In this document: piece after piece, positions 26,640 through 37,621 of the stretch | Layout: every line of letters starts with the position of its first letter | How positions within the stretch are numbered: position 1 is the first letter of the stretch | Translations under genes and position numbers: made by a program | Source: Gordionus sp. m RMFG-2023 | Taxonomy: Eukaryota > Nematomorpha > Gordioida > Chordodea > Parachordodidae | Length of the DNA: 64,000 nucleotides | Assembly: GCF_954871325.1 (NCBI RefSeq) | Contig: NC_088776.1 | Span: forward strand, 57,994,954 to 58,058,953 | Direction: 5' to 3' | Notes under the pieces: model-generated | Told to the model about the DNA's origin: nothing | The model's database searches: none | Seen by the model: the letters and a program-made list of their open reading frames with translations, nothing else

Positions 26640-29600
26640 AGCATTCTGTGGTATCTAGGTGTAATCGAGAAGAGGTGGTTTATTGGATTTTGTCGGATAT
26701 TAAATATTTAAAATGGATCGACTCGAAATATTAGAAAGTTCTTGGTATAGATTGTTCAAGAGTAATATCTGTAAATCGGACCCAAGCCAAAGCTCCGCTT
26801 ATTAGGGGTTTATAGGTAAAATCCTAACAGGTACGCCGTTTCTTTAAATTCGAAAGTGAAACGGAAGTGGGAAAAAATCTTTTTTTTTAAAGTGATTGGG
26901 AGTCTCGCATTTTCCCCTTTCTACTTCTGGGAATATCTCTAATAAATCAATCTTGGAACTACTTATAAAGAAACTACAAAGTAGTCTTAACCCTTCCTAT
27001 ATCAGCCATATACAAATTCTTCAACTAAACGATAAATACGGCGGGTATGAATGGCTCGAGGCCCCTATAAGCACCATAGTATTTAGACTTGGATGCTCGC
27101 TTACACATTCACATTGACTTACTTTATTTTTTGGCGCCTAGCATTTTCTTACTTCTTGAACACCGATTTGGGCTCTAGCTAATGTATAACTAAAGAAAGA
27201 AAGATTTTTTTTTAAAAAATCATTGAGCAATGGCTTTATCCCTTCCAAAGAAAGGGATATTTTCCTATTTCTCAGAATATAAATCTTTCCTGGCTACCAG
27301 GCCTGGAAATAAGTGGAAAATCGATATTTTTTTGTAAAGAACAAACCTGATTTATATTTTATTTAAAAAACTTATGATTTATGAAATCCTCAATTTTATC
27401 GGAAACTCATCAATATTCAACAATAATAAAGAAATAAAATAAATTTTTTTTTTTGATTTCTAAACACTTAAAAATAAAATAAAATAACTAATTATTACCC
27501 CTTCCAGACTGAATATTTAATTTTTTTATTCTGCTAAGATTTTCTTTAAAATTTTGTTTAAAAAAAAATATCGCAAATTTTAAAACATTTATATTTTATA
27601 TATAAAAATTTTTATAAATTTGTAAATATAAAATTCCTGTAAGGAAAAATTCTTTATGATTGAAGCGGGCAAAATGAAAAGAAATTATTTACTTTCTCTT
27701 TTCTTTTAAATTTTATAATAAATGTATAAAATTAAAAACTGTCATAATTATTGAAATTTCATCATATAATTTTTTTTTATGTGTGCCTTTTCGTCATATT
27801 TTTTATTCCTAATTGATTTATACATTTATAAGTTCCTTCTTTTTATTTTAATTATACTAATCATTTAATATTAATTATTTTTAAAATGTAATTTAGCGTG
27901 AATAACTGAAGAATAAATATAAAATTGCGTAATCTCATTTTAAGGTTTCAATATTTTTGGAATTATTGAATTATATCATATGAAATACAGTAATGATCAT
28001 CGTAAATGGAGTATTGTAACAAAAAAAATGATATTTTTCTATGTAGCATTTGTAGGCTTTCGGATAAATCGGCGCGTTATGAGAAAAAAAATATTCATAA
28101 GCATTGAGCCCATCTCCTTCTTTTGGGGATTTCGAGGAAGTTTTAAGTCATCATTTTGGCGGTTTAGCAGTTTTTGATAGTCTGATCCAAATGGAAACGA
28201 ATTTTCTAGCACTACATTCTAAGCCCCGGTGGTTCAGACTTATTTGTCTTAAAATCTAGACTAAATTTCGATTGTTTTAAACCTTACTTCTTATACTATA
28301 TATATTATTATTCATTAAACGATTCCCTCCATCTTAACCAAATTACCAAGAGTCCACTTTGAGTCAGAGTGTTTGATTTTAACCCGTTTTAATATTTAAA
28401 TTACGATGCGGTATTTTTTAAAATTCCGGACACTACGCTCACAATGTTAATATCGTTGTTAGTCCAATCCCCCCCCCCACTCTCCCACGATTTTTAACGC
28501 GGCGTGAATAAGTTTTAATATTTCTAACAATTAACTCTGATTTGACCAAAAGTTATTTTTCATGAGGCCTCTAAATTATATAATTAAATATTGGGGAAAA
28601 CGTAAAAATGTTAATATTTTATTACATAAAAGCTTATGATTCCAAATTTAAATCGTTAGTTTTTTTTCTCGCAAATTCTTTCTTTTTTTTTCCTTCTTTC
28701 TTTTTTTCTATTAAAAAAAATAATCGTTACGCTCTAAAAATGAATTTAAATTAATAGTAAATTCGGCGCGAAAGAAACCTACGCGATTTTACCCGGTGAA
28801 TTGAGAAATTAAAAATAAAATAAAATAATTGTAAGGATATTTTTGTTAACAAAGAAAAATTGATCGCATCAAAAAAATTTTATTCGTTCGGTCAATTGTT
28901 ATATGCTAGCGTTTTCGACGCGTTCCAATTGGAAATTTAGCCTCGAAAGAGTGAAAGAGGAGATGGAACAATAAAATAATCCGGCGTCTATTTATTTACA
29001 TATTAAAATTTATTTATTTTGTTGATCAAAAGATATAAAGCAGGTTGGATTGAATTACATAATTTTTTTTTCCATTTAACTTTTTAAATGTTTATATTTG
29101 CTTTTTCAAATCTGTATAGCTAGGGTAATTAAAAAAAAATAAAAAGATAAAGCAATTTGCGTCGTTTTCTTCTTTTTTCCTCCTAATTTTTTTTTTTATT
29201 AACGAGCATGTAATTTGCATATCATTTGCATAAATTTGAATAAAAAATAATTATCGAAATTAATTAAAACAGAATACAATTTCCTACTAGGCTTCCTTTA
29301 CCTTTCCTTCATGATCGATTTCTTGTCTTATTTCCTGTCTATATCTCTTTATATGATAAATTTTTTTTTATAAAAATGAGGGAAGCAAATAATATTATAA
29401 TCACTTCGGAATGACTTTTTTTTACAGGAATTGTAAGGGAGGGGGGAAAAAACATTTTTTTATGGGGATGAGAGGGGGGGGGGATATATTAATATTATCT
29501 GTTTTTTTTATTTATTAAAGAAAAACTACAATGCTTTAAAGGAAAATATAATCTACCTATATTTTATTGCAAATTTTTCGGTATAACAAAATAGAGTTTT

Positions 29601-30860
29601 AAAACTTTTTTTAAGCAAAAATTTGAAGACTTTTTTTTTTGAAGAATAGATTTTTGATCAAATTTTACCTAAAAATTCCAAAATCTTTTGTTTTAACAAT
29701 TTTTTTTATAAGTAAATTTGTAATTTTCATGAATAAAAAAGTCTTTTTACAAGATAAAATCAAAAAAAATTTTTTTTTTCAAACTTTGATGAAAATCACA
29801 TTCAATCATAATAATCTAAATATTTTGTTTTAAATTTTTCTTATCACAATCATTTATAACTAGTTCATTTTGTTAAATTGAGTGTATAAAATATACCCCC
29901 TTTTATTTAAAAAAAAATACAATTTTGCTTTAACACCTTCTAGAAATACTGACCTTCCAAGATCCAAAGTGTTTATGATATCTTCCAAAACTATCGCTTT
30001 AGAAGTCCCTCCTCAGAGGTAAATATCAATGACGCTGAGAAGCCTCTTCGAGCCGCGTCCAATAATGAACCCTCATTTTAAAAGGTCAAAGCCCACTAAT
30101 AAAAAAAAATTTTATAATAAAAGTATAAGTATACATTAAAGTATACGATTGTTATTTCTTTATTCAAATTTAGATTTTAATTTGACGCTACTGTGTTTTA
30201 GCCACCTGGACTAATGGCAATATACTAAAAATCAAGGGGTATTTAATAAATCCTTATTACACCATATTTGAGGGGGATAATATCTTAGTCGGGGCTGTGC
30301 TATATCTCTGTACATATTAAACCCGATTCTATCAAATAAATCTAAACAATGATGCCGGTACCGTTACCCTGAATTTCGACGGATGATTATAGTAATCCCC
30401 CGTCATTTCTCCTGGATTCTTAAGGATTCAGTTTTATTTTTATATTAACAAAAAATTATACAAAAATACACATTAAAAATTTATATTAATGATATACACT
30501 CAAAGAACCAGTCAGATTCATATATCAATATATATGTTAGCGTCAATGTGTTTTTTTCTGGCAATTTATTATTTTTTCAACTTTAAATCATTTTTTGTGT
30601 ATGTTTTTTTTAAAATCGGATTTCACCGGAAATGTATTTCCAAACTTGTTTGGAATACCTATCTTATGAATTTTAGATAATTTTACCGCTAACCTCTGAG
30701 TCCTTTATAAATTTATTATAAAAAAAATCTATGGAAAAAAAAACTAGTTTAAATTATATCAATTCATGGCCCAAATTGTCTGAAATTTAGTAGTATTCCA
30801 TCCAAACATGATAGAATACATTTCATATAAATTAAAATTTAGTTGAAAAAAAATAAAATA
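26640..30860. other. No gene supported
   Basis: AT-rich, with a few higher-complexity islands (26896-27117, 28900-28990, 29930-30060, 30190-30420). The 73-codon frame at 26896-27117 is the most protein-like, but no family can be named and no partner exon was found. G-runs occur near 29470-29485. Confidence 0.4.
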
Positions 30861-30862
30861 TT

Positions 30863-31036
30863 TAGTGTTGTTTAAACGGTTCGATTTTTAAAAACGCAAG
30901 CTTATTTGCCTCACGAATGTTAGAAAGGTTTGTGAACATCTGTTAATGAAATCTCGAGACTTGCATAACATTTTTGGGCCTAAAATATTAAGTCAGCTGT
31001 TTTTTAAAAATTGAGCTGTTTAAACAACACCGAACA
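30863..31036. mobile_element. MITE family 1 copy
   Basis: Left terminus TAGTGTTGTTTAAACGG, right terminus GCTGTTTAAACAACACC, with AAAAACGC/GTTTTTT stem extensions. The inner CTCGAGACTTGCATAACATTTTTGGG is shared with other copies. About 170 bp; no clear target duplication. Confidence 0.75.
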
Positions 31037-31365
31037 CGTGGTCGGAAAATAAAACACATTGACGCTAACATATGATATATAAACGTTTCGGATAGGTTAA
31101 AGTTTAAACTCAGAATGCTCTTTAAAAAATAAATTAAAAGAAGATTTCTTTAAGTAGTTTTTCTCGATAAGTGTTCAAATCAGGATATTTTAAGATTTAA
31201 TCTTTACCTAAAAATTTTCTAAAAAAAGAAATATTTTGCAAAAATATTTTTTATAAAGTAAAATCTTTCGTGGATTTTTTTTTATGAATAAAATCAAAAT
31301 ATTGATCATCGGATGATCAAGAAAATTTTTTTTTCAAACTCTGATTTTTTTTTTACTGTTATTGG

Positions 31366-31582
31366 TATTGTTGTTAAACGGCTAGTTTTGAGCCGATTTT
31401 TAATAACGGCTGACTCAATATTTTAACCAGAAAAATATTTTTAAGCCCCGAGATTATGTATGTTTAGACCTTTTGTTCCTTCTATGAGCAAAATCTTCAA
31501 ACTTGGGTAATACCTTTCTGGATGAAATAATGAGTTAGCCGTTTTTAAAAATTGGCTCAAAATGTGCCGCTTAACAGCACTA
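31366..31582. mobile_element. MITE family 1 copy with 8-bp target duplication
   Basis: 217 bp with about 60-bp terminal inverted repeats (TATTGTTGTTAAACGGCT on the left; complement of TAGTGCTGTTAAGCGGC on the right). Flanked by GTTATTGG (31358-31365) and GTTATAGG (31583-31590), an 8-bp duplication with one mismatch. The 8-bp length and the TAG-start termini are typical of non-autonomous hAT elements. Best-preserved copy of the family. Confidence 0.9.
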
Positions 31583-32068
31583 GTTATAGGAGGATTCTTT
31601 TATATTTCAAAATTTTATAATTTTTTTTAAATGGGAAACTTACTTATTTTTTTTGGCCTTTTTTATTATATAATATATAGTTTTTATTTCCAAAAACGAA
31701 ATTTAATTTTTGACCTTGAATAATTTAAGCCATAAATATTTTATATTTAAATATATATATTATATATATAAAACAAATAAATATTTTAACCTTATTTAGA
31801 TAGAAATAGAATACTTTTTAAAAGAAGCTATTAAAATATATATATAAATTTATACATAACATATAAGGCCTAAAATAACATAAAGGATCAAATAATAATA
31901 AAATATTAATAATAATAAAAATAAAAATAAAAAAATTTACCGTTGAAAATATTTATAAGGTAAAAATAAAATGAAAAAATTGAAGGTTGACTTTGTTTTT
32001 TTTATAATTAATTTTTTTTGTATGGTTTTAGCATCCATTTTAATTTATAATTTTAGTGATAATGATCA

Positions 32069-32375
32069 ATGACATGTAATGATACCTAGAAACTGACGAT
32101 GCATTCATAATAATGCATTTGAAAGCGTCGTTGAATGTGAATCAGCTGCGCCATTTTGGTAACCCATACAGCAATTATTTTCATGTTAAAAACTACTATT
32201 AAATTGATAACTTGCTTCCCATATTATCTCGACGATCAGGCGATTCTTTAATAAAAGTTGGTGTCAGACATAGGAATAAATTGGCCCCTCGTTTAAAATT
32301 TGGCGTCCCTAGCTGTTTTTCATTGATTCACTTTTAATAAATGCATCGTCGTTCTAGGTATTATTATATGTCATT
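32069..32375. mobile_element. MITE family 2 copy with both termini
   Basis: About 305 bp, TCAATGACATGTAATGATACC on the left and its near-complement ending ATGTCATTGA on the right. TAATGA flanks it on both sides, a possible 6-bp target duplication. Inner segments GAAAGCGTCGTTGAATG and TATCTCGACGATCAGG are shared with the copies at 23.8 and 26.3 kb. Confidence 0.85.
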
Positions 32376-32379
32376 GATA

Positions 32380-34300
32380 ATGATACACAAAAAAATACAT
32401 AAAACCACGAAAATTGTATTAAAGTAACAAAATCTAGGCGTATAAAGCTTAGATAAAATGTGATGCGAATATGGCCTATAATAGTGGCTCAGTCATAGAA
32501 AAGATAAAGCTAGATATTAGAAGGCTAGGGTTAAACCGGCCCGTTTGTTAAGATTTTTATGCGGGTCGGTCAAACTCCCGAAAGCTGACCTGTGATGATT
32601 TTCTTTAGGAGTTACCCGTGTTATATTATTTTTGACGTGTGGCAATAATTTTACACATGTTGCCTCTTCTCCTTTTTTTAAAGGAGACATTTTTCCTAAT
32701 TCTGAATTTTACCCAATTCCTAAAATGAGTCCGAACCCGCCTAGTTCCATATTACCCCGGCATGGTTGTCCAAAAATTGGTCCATGTTGGCAAAACTTGT
32801 TCCATAAGAAAAAATTCGCTTCTGAAACAAAGCGGGTCCAGAACTCTGATATTTCGTCTTGGAGACTCGTGATGGTATAGAAACCACTGCCACCACGGAC
32901 AGATCGCGTCTAGGGCTACATGCCAGTCTTGCCTGAAAGGAACCCTTAACCTTCTCTTTTAATTATATCTATTTTTATGCAATAGACCTATAGAGGACTT
33001 TTGGACCCGACCAGGATTTAATTGCCATTTTCAATTATATTTATAAATATGAGCATTCTAACCAAGTTAAAGATCCGACCATGCCCAGATGTTTTTAAAG
33101 AATCATGACAGTTATAGACCCATTCAGAGACTTCTAAATTTACTTTCTAGGCCATTTGACAATAAATAAGATGGGCCCTGACTATGTATGGTGTTTATGC
33201 AGTAACCCTCTTGAAATTTCAATGACGCAAAATTATATCGTATCCAAAGTGTTAGGTGGGTCATGGACGCGGAAAAGGCATTCTTTTTTTTTTTGAAATT
33301 AATTTAGAACCCGAAAATATTTTATTTCGTTTTATAACAATCAGAAAAAGGTGGGCATTTTGAGAGCGCAGACCAAACGGAGACCAAATTATGAAAACCC
33401 GTCAAATTAGGGGTAACATGGGCCGAAGCGGGTTCGACCTCTTTTAGAAAAATCGGTTTTCGATTATGTCCCCGTTCTCAGCATTTCCGGTAAATAGAAT
33501 TTAAAATTCCTGAACCCAAATTCGGGTCCAGAACACTGAATTTAATTTATAATATATATTTTGTTTTATGCTTTTAGGAATGATATTGAATTGAACGTAT
33601 TTTATTGTCCAAAGAAGAAAAAATTCATAATTTTTTTTTAAGTGACAGGCCTGGCTTTATGGATCTGAAATAAGGCGAGGCAAAATTATATCTATTTTGG
33701 TTCAACTCCAATCTTAGTGTTAATTTTTTTTTCCATATATATATATATCTAATCTTTTCTTTATTTTTATCATCATATTATATTTTTGTTTAATTTTTTT
33801 TTTAGTTACAAAAAAAGGGTTTAAAAAAAAAGCTGAAAATGTCAGCTTTCCTGTCACGTGATAATTTTTTCCGAACCATTTTTTTTTTTGAAATTTGGCC
33901 CTTCTAGTTTACACTTATAAGATTACTTTTGAAATAAATTTAAAAAAAATATAATATTAAATTTACATAATATTATTTTTGAAAATACAAAAAGAAAAAC
34001 GGAAGAACGAATTAAGAATTTCGTTTTTTTTAAAGGTCAAAAAGGAAAATTATTTTATTTAAATTGTCCAAATTTAAGTTTTAAAAATAGTGATTTGAAT
34101 AAACTCTCAATCGATTTGTTTTCTTCAAAGGTGACAAAAAATAAATTTAATCCAAAAAAAAGATTTTTTCCTTCCTTTTCATATAAAAATCATAATAATT
34201 TTTTTTTTTGGAAAATTCTTAAAAACTTTGTTAAAATACCATCTTTTCTTCTTTTTTTTCAAAGATAAAATTAATTATTTAGAAAAAAATATACAATTCC
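32380..34300. other. No gene seen upstream of the lectin gene
   Basis: Contains a GC-richer block at about 32530-33560 with no supportable exon, then A/T-rich sequence up to the lectin start. An 82-codon frame (32632-32880) is unsupported. The promoter of the lectin gene must lie near 34.2 kb, but no core element is convincing. Confidence 0.4.
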
Positions 34301-34305
34301 CTGTT

Positions 34306-36905
34306 ATGGAGTTCATACCTACATTCTTCCTCGCGTTCCTGCTATCGGTGACAACGTTAGCTCAAGATACCTTATTCGCAAGTTTTACTATTTTCATTAC
34401 CATCTAACCCTCCCCCCTACTACAGCAACACCCTCTTCCCTGAGGAATTATAAGCTTCAGTGTACTTTAATTTAGACTTTTCTTATGCTTTTTATTTCTA
34501 TTTTTAAATAATGCCATTTTGGGGTTAGTTCTACTATATATAAAAAAAGTATTATTATTTTTTTATAGGCGGCCTATTGGTCGATTTTCAATGTTTAAAA
34601 TTTACTATATTTTGTACAAAAAATTTTTTTCTGGTTTATAAAAGCATGGATTCTAACTCTAGAGAGTAAGCTCCCTTTTCCTTTTAACGATTGAATAAAA
34701 AAAAAATTTTTTTTAAATGATCCTTTTCCTTTTTAATTATAACCAAAAATTTCCCCCCATTTTTTAAAAAATTTAAATAATAAAAAGGTTTAGGATTCGT
34801 CTGTCCACAAGGGTATACTAAGAGACCAGGATCCATAAGCTGCTACAAATTTTATTGGAAAGAAGCTGGCCAAGGCGTGGATTGGCAGACCGCCACTCAG
34901 CAATGCGTCGTTGATCATAAATTCGGAAAGTTGTTGGTTATCGATGATATAGGCGAATACGTGAGTGGAATACTGAGATATATTCATTTATTTTTCCCCC
35001 TATTTTTCTTCAAGTCATGGTCAGCCGGAAGGTTTTAAAACTTTTGTTAAAAATTAGCGCCAATTTTAGAAAAATATATGAACTGGTTTTTAATCTAGTT
35101 TCACCTTTGAAAATCATATAAATATTTGTTTTTTTTTAAAAAACAAAATTCCCTAAAAGGAATTCATCAAATTCTTATGGCCAGTGTGCAAAGGTACGGA
35201 CTGCGATAAACAGTACTTTTGGATCGGGGCAACCAATGTCGGTGATTGGGAATGGATCGACGAAACTCCGATTCCTTATAACGCGTAAAAAATTAAATTT
35301 TAGTCCAAAATTTGCTTTTAAGGGGTAAAGCTGCAAGTTTATATAATTACGCCAATATAAAATAGGTATAATTTATGGCGACGTATTTTTTCAAAAAAGT
35401 ATTATCAGCTGTGATGAATCAGCTGTGATTTCGCTGGCGATTAATTTCGCGTGTCTCGAACGAATCGGGCTTACTGTAAATAAATGCAACGTATTTTTAT
35501 ATTTTTTATTCAGACCATGGGATTACGGCTTCCCAACTAAAGAAGGAAAATGTGCAGCCTTAGAATTCAAAAATTATAGAGTGCTAATAGTTAACGCGGC
35601 TTGTTACGTCCCGTTTTACTTTATTTGCGAAATCGATCTAAGTATTATATATATATATTTTTTTTTTAAAATCCGCCTTAGAATAAACCGACGTATAGAC
35701 TGGGTTAAAATTAACGTAATTCAATGTTTCGGGTTTAAAAAAACCCCGGTTAGTTTAGGATGGGGTCTGATAAAAAAAAATGGAGGGGGAGCTATCTGGT
35801 TCTGTAAATGTTTTCAATAGAGATCACTAATCTGGTTTAAAGAATTACCAAATGTTTATATTTCTTCCTAAAAGGGGAATAAAGGATTATTTTTTTTGAA
35901 TATAAAAAAAAAATTAAAGCCCCAGACCCGTGCCAAAACTCGCCCACTTTCAGTAAAAGATCCTTGGCATCTTCTTCCGCCGAAAATTCCTTAGCAACAG
36001 CTGGTAACACCAAATCGATCCAAAAAAGAGCTAGTTTTCAAGACCAGTTTAACGCGAACGATCCTAATTTAAGGTTCGATGATAGAGATGAAAACTTCAG
36101 GAGAAATTTTCGCGTTAACGATAATAGGATGCCGGTCTTAATGAATCAAGATTCCCGCCAAAGCCCCAGCAGAATGAACACTAATTCCATAGTGATCGGT
36201 AGTAATAGTGCCAGATCGAACGATATCGACAGGGTTCAGGTCTTGCCAGGTACCATCAATGCTAAACCTCTCGTTGTAGAACAAGTCTCCCGAGGCGGGT
36301 CTCCGTCACCTAGAGATAGTTCCATTTTAAACCGATTTTCTTCTCCAGTCTATTTTCCCCATCCGTTCTATAATAGAAAATTCATATATTGTTCGCTGGA
36401 AAAAGGCCGCCTCGTCAAAAATTGCCCCTACGATTGGTATTGGAATGTGGATATTAAACGTTGTTCAAAACAAGCCTTTGGCAGCGATGAAAATCCTATG
36501 ACGTCAGGAATGAGCGGTGGAATGGGAGGCATGGGCACCGGAATAGGAAAAATGGGTGATGGAATGGGAGGAATAGGTGGTGGAATGGGAGGAATCGGTG
36601 GTGGAATGGGAGGAATCGGTGGTGGAATGGGAGGAATCGGTGGTGGAATGGGAGGAATTGGCGGTGGAATGGGAGGAATTGGCGGTGGAATGGGAGGAAT
36701 TGGCGGTGGAATGGGAGGAATTGGAGGTGGAATGGGAGGAATTGGAGGTGGAATGGGAGGAATTGGAGGTGGAATGGGAGGAATTGGAGGTGGAATGGGA
36801 GGAATTGGAGGTGGAATGGGAGGATTTGGAGGTGGAATGGGAGGAATTGGAGGTGGAATGGGAGGAATTGGAGGTAGACAAGGCAGGAAGAAGAGAGCCC
36901 CGTAG
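34306..36905 (+). CDS. Secreted C-type lectin with chitin-binding-like segment and GGMGGI repeat tail
   Basis: Exons 34306-34381, 34794-34960, 35160-35284, 35514-35641, 35920-36905; all phases agree and the product is about 493 aa. Residues 1-20 are a signal peptide (MEFIPTFFLAFLLSVTTLAQ). A C-type lectin domain follows (about 26-165): FVCPQGYTK, SCYKFYWKEA, YFWIGATNVGDWEWIDETP, KCAALEF, and NAACYVPFYFICE at its end. Canonical EPN/QPD and WND sugar-calcium motifs are absent, so classical calcium-dependent sugar binding is doubtful. A Ser/Asn/Arg-rich linker leads to a peritrophin (CBM14)-like segment, VYFPHPFYNRKFIYCS then NCPYDWYWN and RC. The tail is about 17 GGMGGI units ending RQGRKKRAP. 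Probably an extracellular cuticle or matrix protein (inference). It is convergent with the LIM gene downstream. Confidence 0.9.
36556..36884 (+). repeat. 18-bp coding minisatellite (GGMGGI)n
   Basis: About 17 copies of GGTGGAATGGGAGGAATT-type units in frame at the 3' end of the lectin gene. Third-position variants (ATC early, GGC in the middle, GGA late) occur in blocks, which shows stepwise local expansion. One unit has Phe for Ile. Antisense PPIPPI frames are by-products. Confidence 0.97.
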
Positions 36906-37065
36906 AAATAATTCAATCACAAAATTTCTAATATTTTTTAAAATTAATTATAAACGAGATTTGATTTCAATGTCACAAAAAAATATTCTTTTGTATGAGT
37001 TATTTTTTTATATTATTCTATAAAAAATATTTAATTTTACTATGATTTATATTATGTAATATTTT

Positions 37066-37081
37066 TAAAAATAAATAAATA
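37066..37081 (+). promoter_or_regulatory. Polyadenylation signals of the lectin gene
   Basis: Overlapping AATAAA motifs about 165 bases after the stop codon. A plausible 3' end for the lectin transcript. Confidence 0.5.
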
Positions 37082-37460
37082 AATCATAATAGACTATTAA
37101 CCAAAGAATATTAATAAGTTGAAGGCTCTAAATAAGATTGTTTTCTAAATAATTAGACTTATAAAAAAGAGTGTGATTAATAGCAATTTCAAATCTTTAT
37201 TTGACCCATAACTTTTGACATTTTTTTTCCTATTATAAATAAAAATAATTATATATAAATATAATATATATCTTTTCTAAAAAAAATGATTTAATAAATT
37301 AGATCATTTGTAGTGTATGAAATGTTTGAATGAAAAAAAAAATATATAAATATATTGCCATCCTAAAGGAATATAAGATATTTTTTTAAAAATATTTAAA
37401 TTTATTTCTGAATGTTTTCAATTGGTGGTGTTATTTGTGTATTTTCTGTTTAATTTTCAT

Positions 37461-37466
37461 TTTATT
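37461..37466 (-). promoter_or_regulatory. Candidate polyadenylation signal of the CRIP gene
   Basis: AATAAA on the minus strand, about 155 bases beyond the CRIP stop codon. The two convergent genes would end about 400 bases apart. Confidence 0.4.
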
Positions 37467-37621
37467 TGCTGTAAATATGACTTTCTGTACCACCCCTTCC
37501 ATAACCTATATTCAAAAAAATAATAATGTACCAAATAATCAGATATTATATATTATGTTTTTAGATTGTGATCTTATTTTAAATAAAGGAAAAAAAAATT
37601 AAAATATCAGTAAAATTAAAA

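Noticed and set aside
26896-27117. Possible BolA-like small protein
   Set aside because: Only a loose resemblance over a few residues (KKLQSSLNPSYI); the key BolA motif is not present and no second exon is seen.
36428-36920. Long minus-strand frames of PPIPPI and SSHSTSN repeats
   Set aside because: They are antisense or shifted translations of the GGMGGI coding minisatellite; the plus-strand frame has the splice structure and domains.
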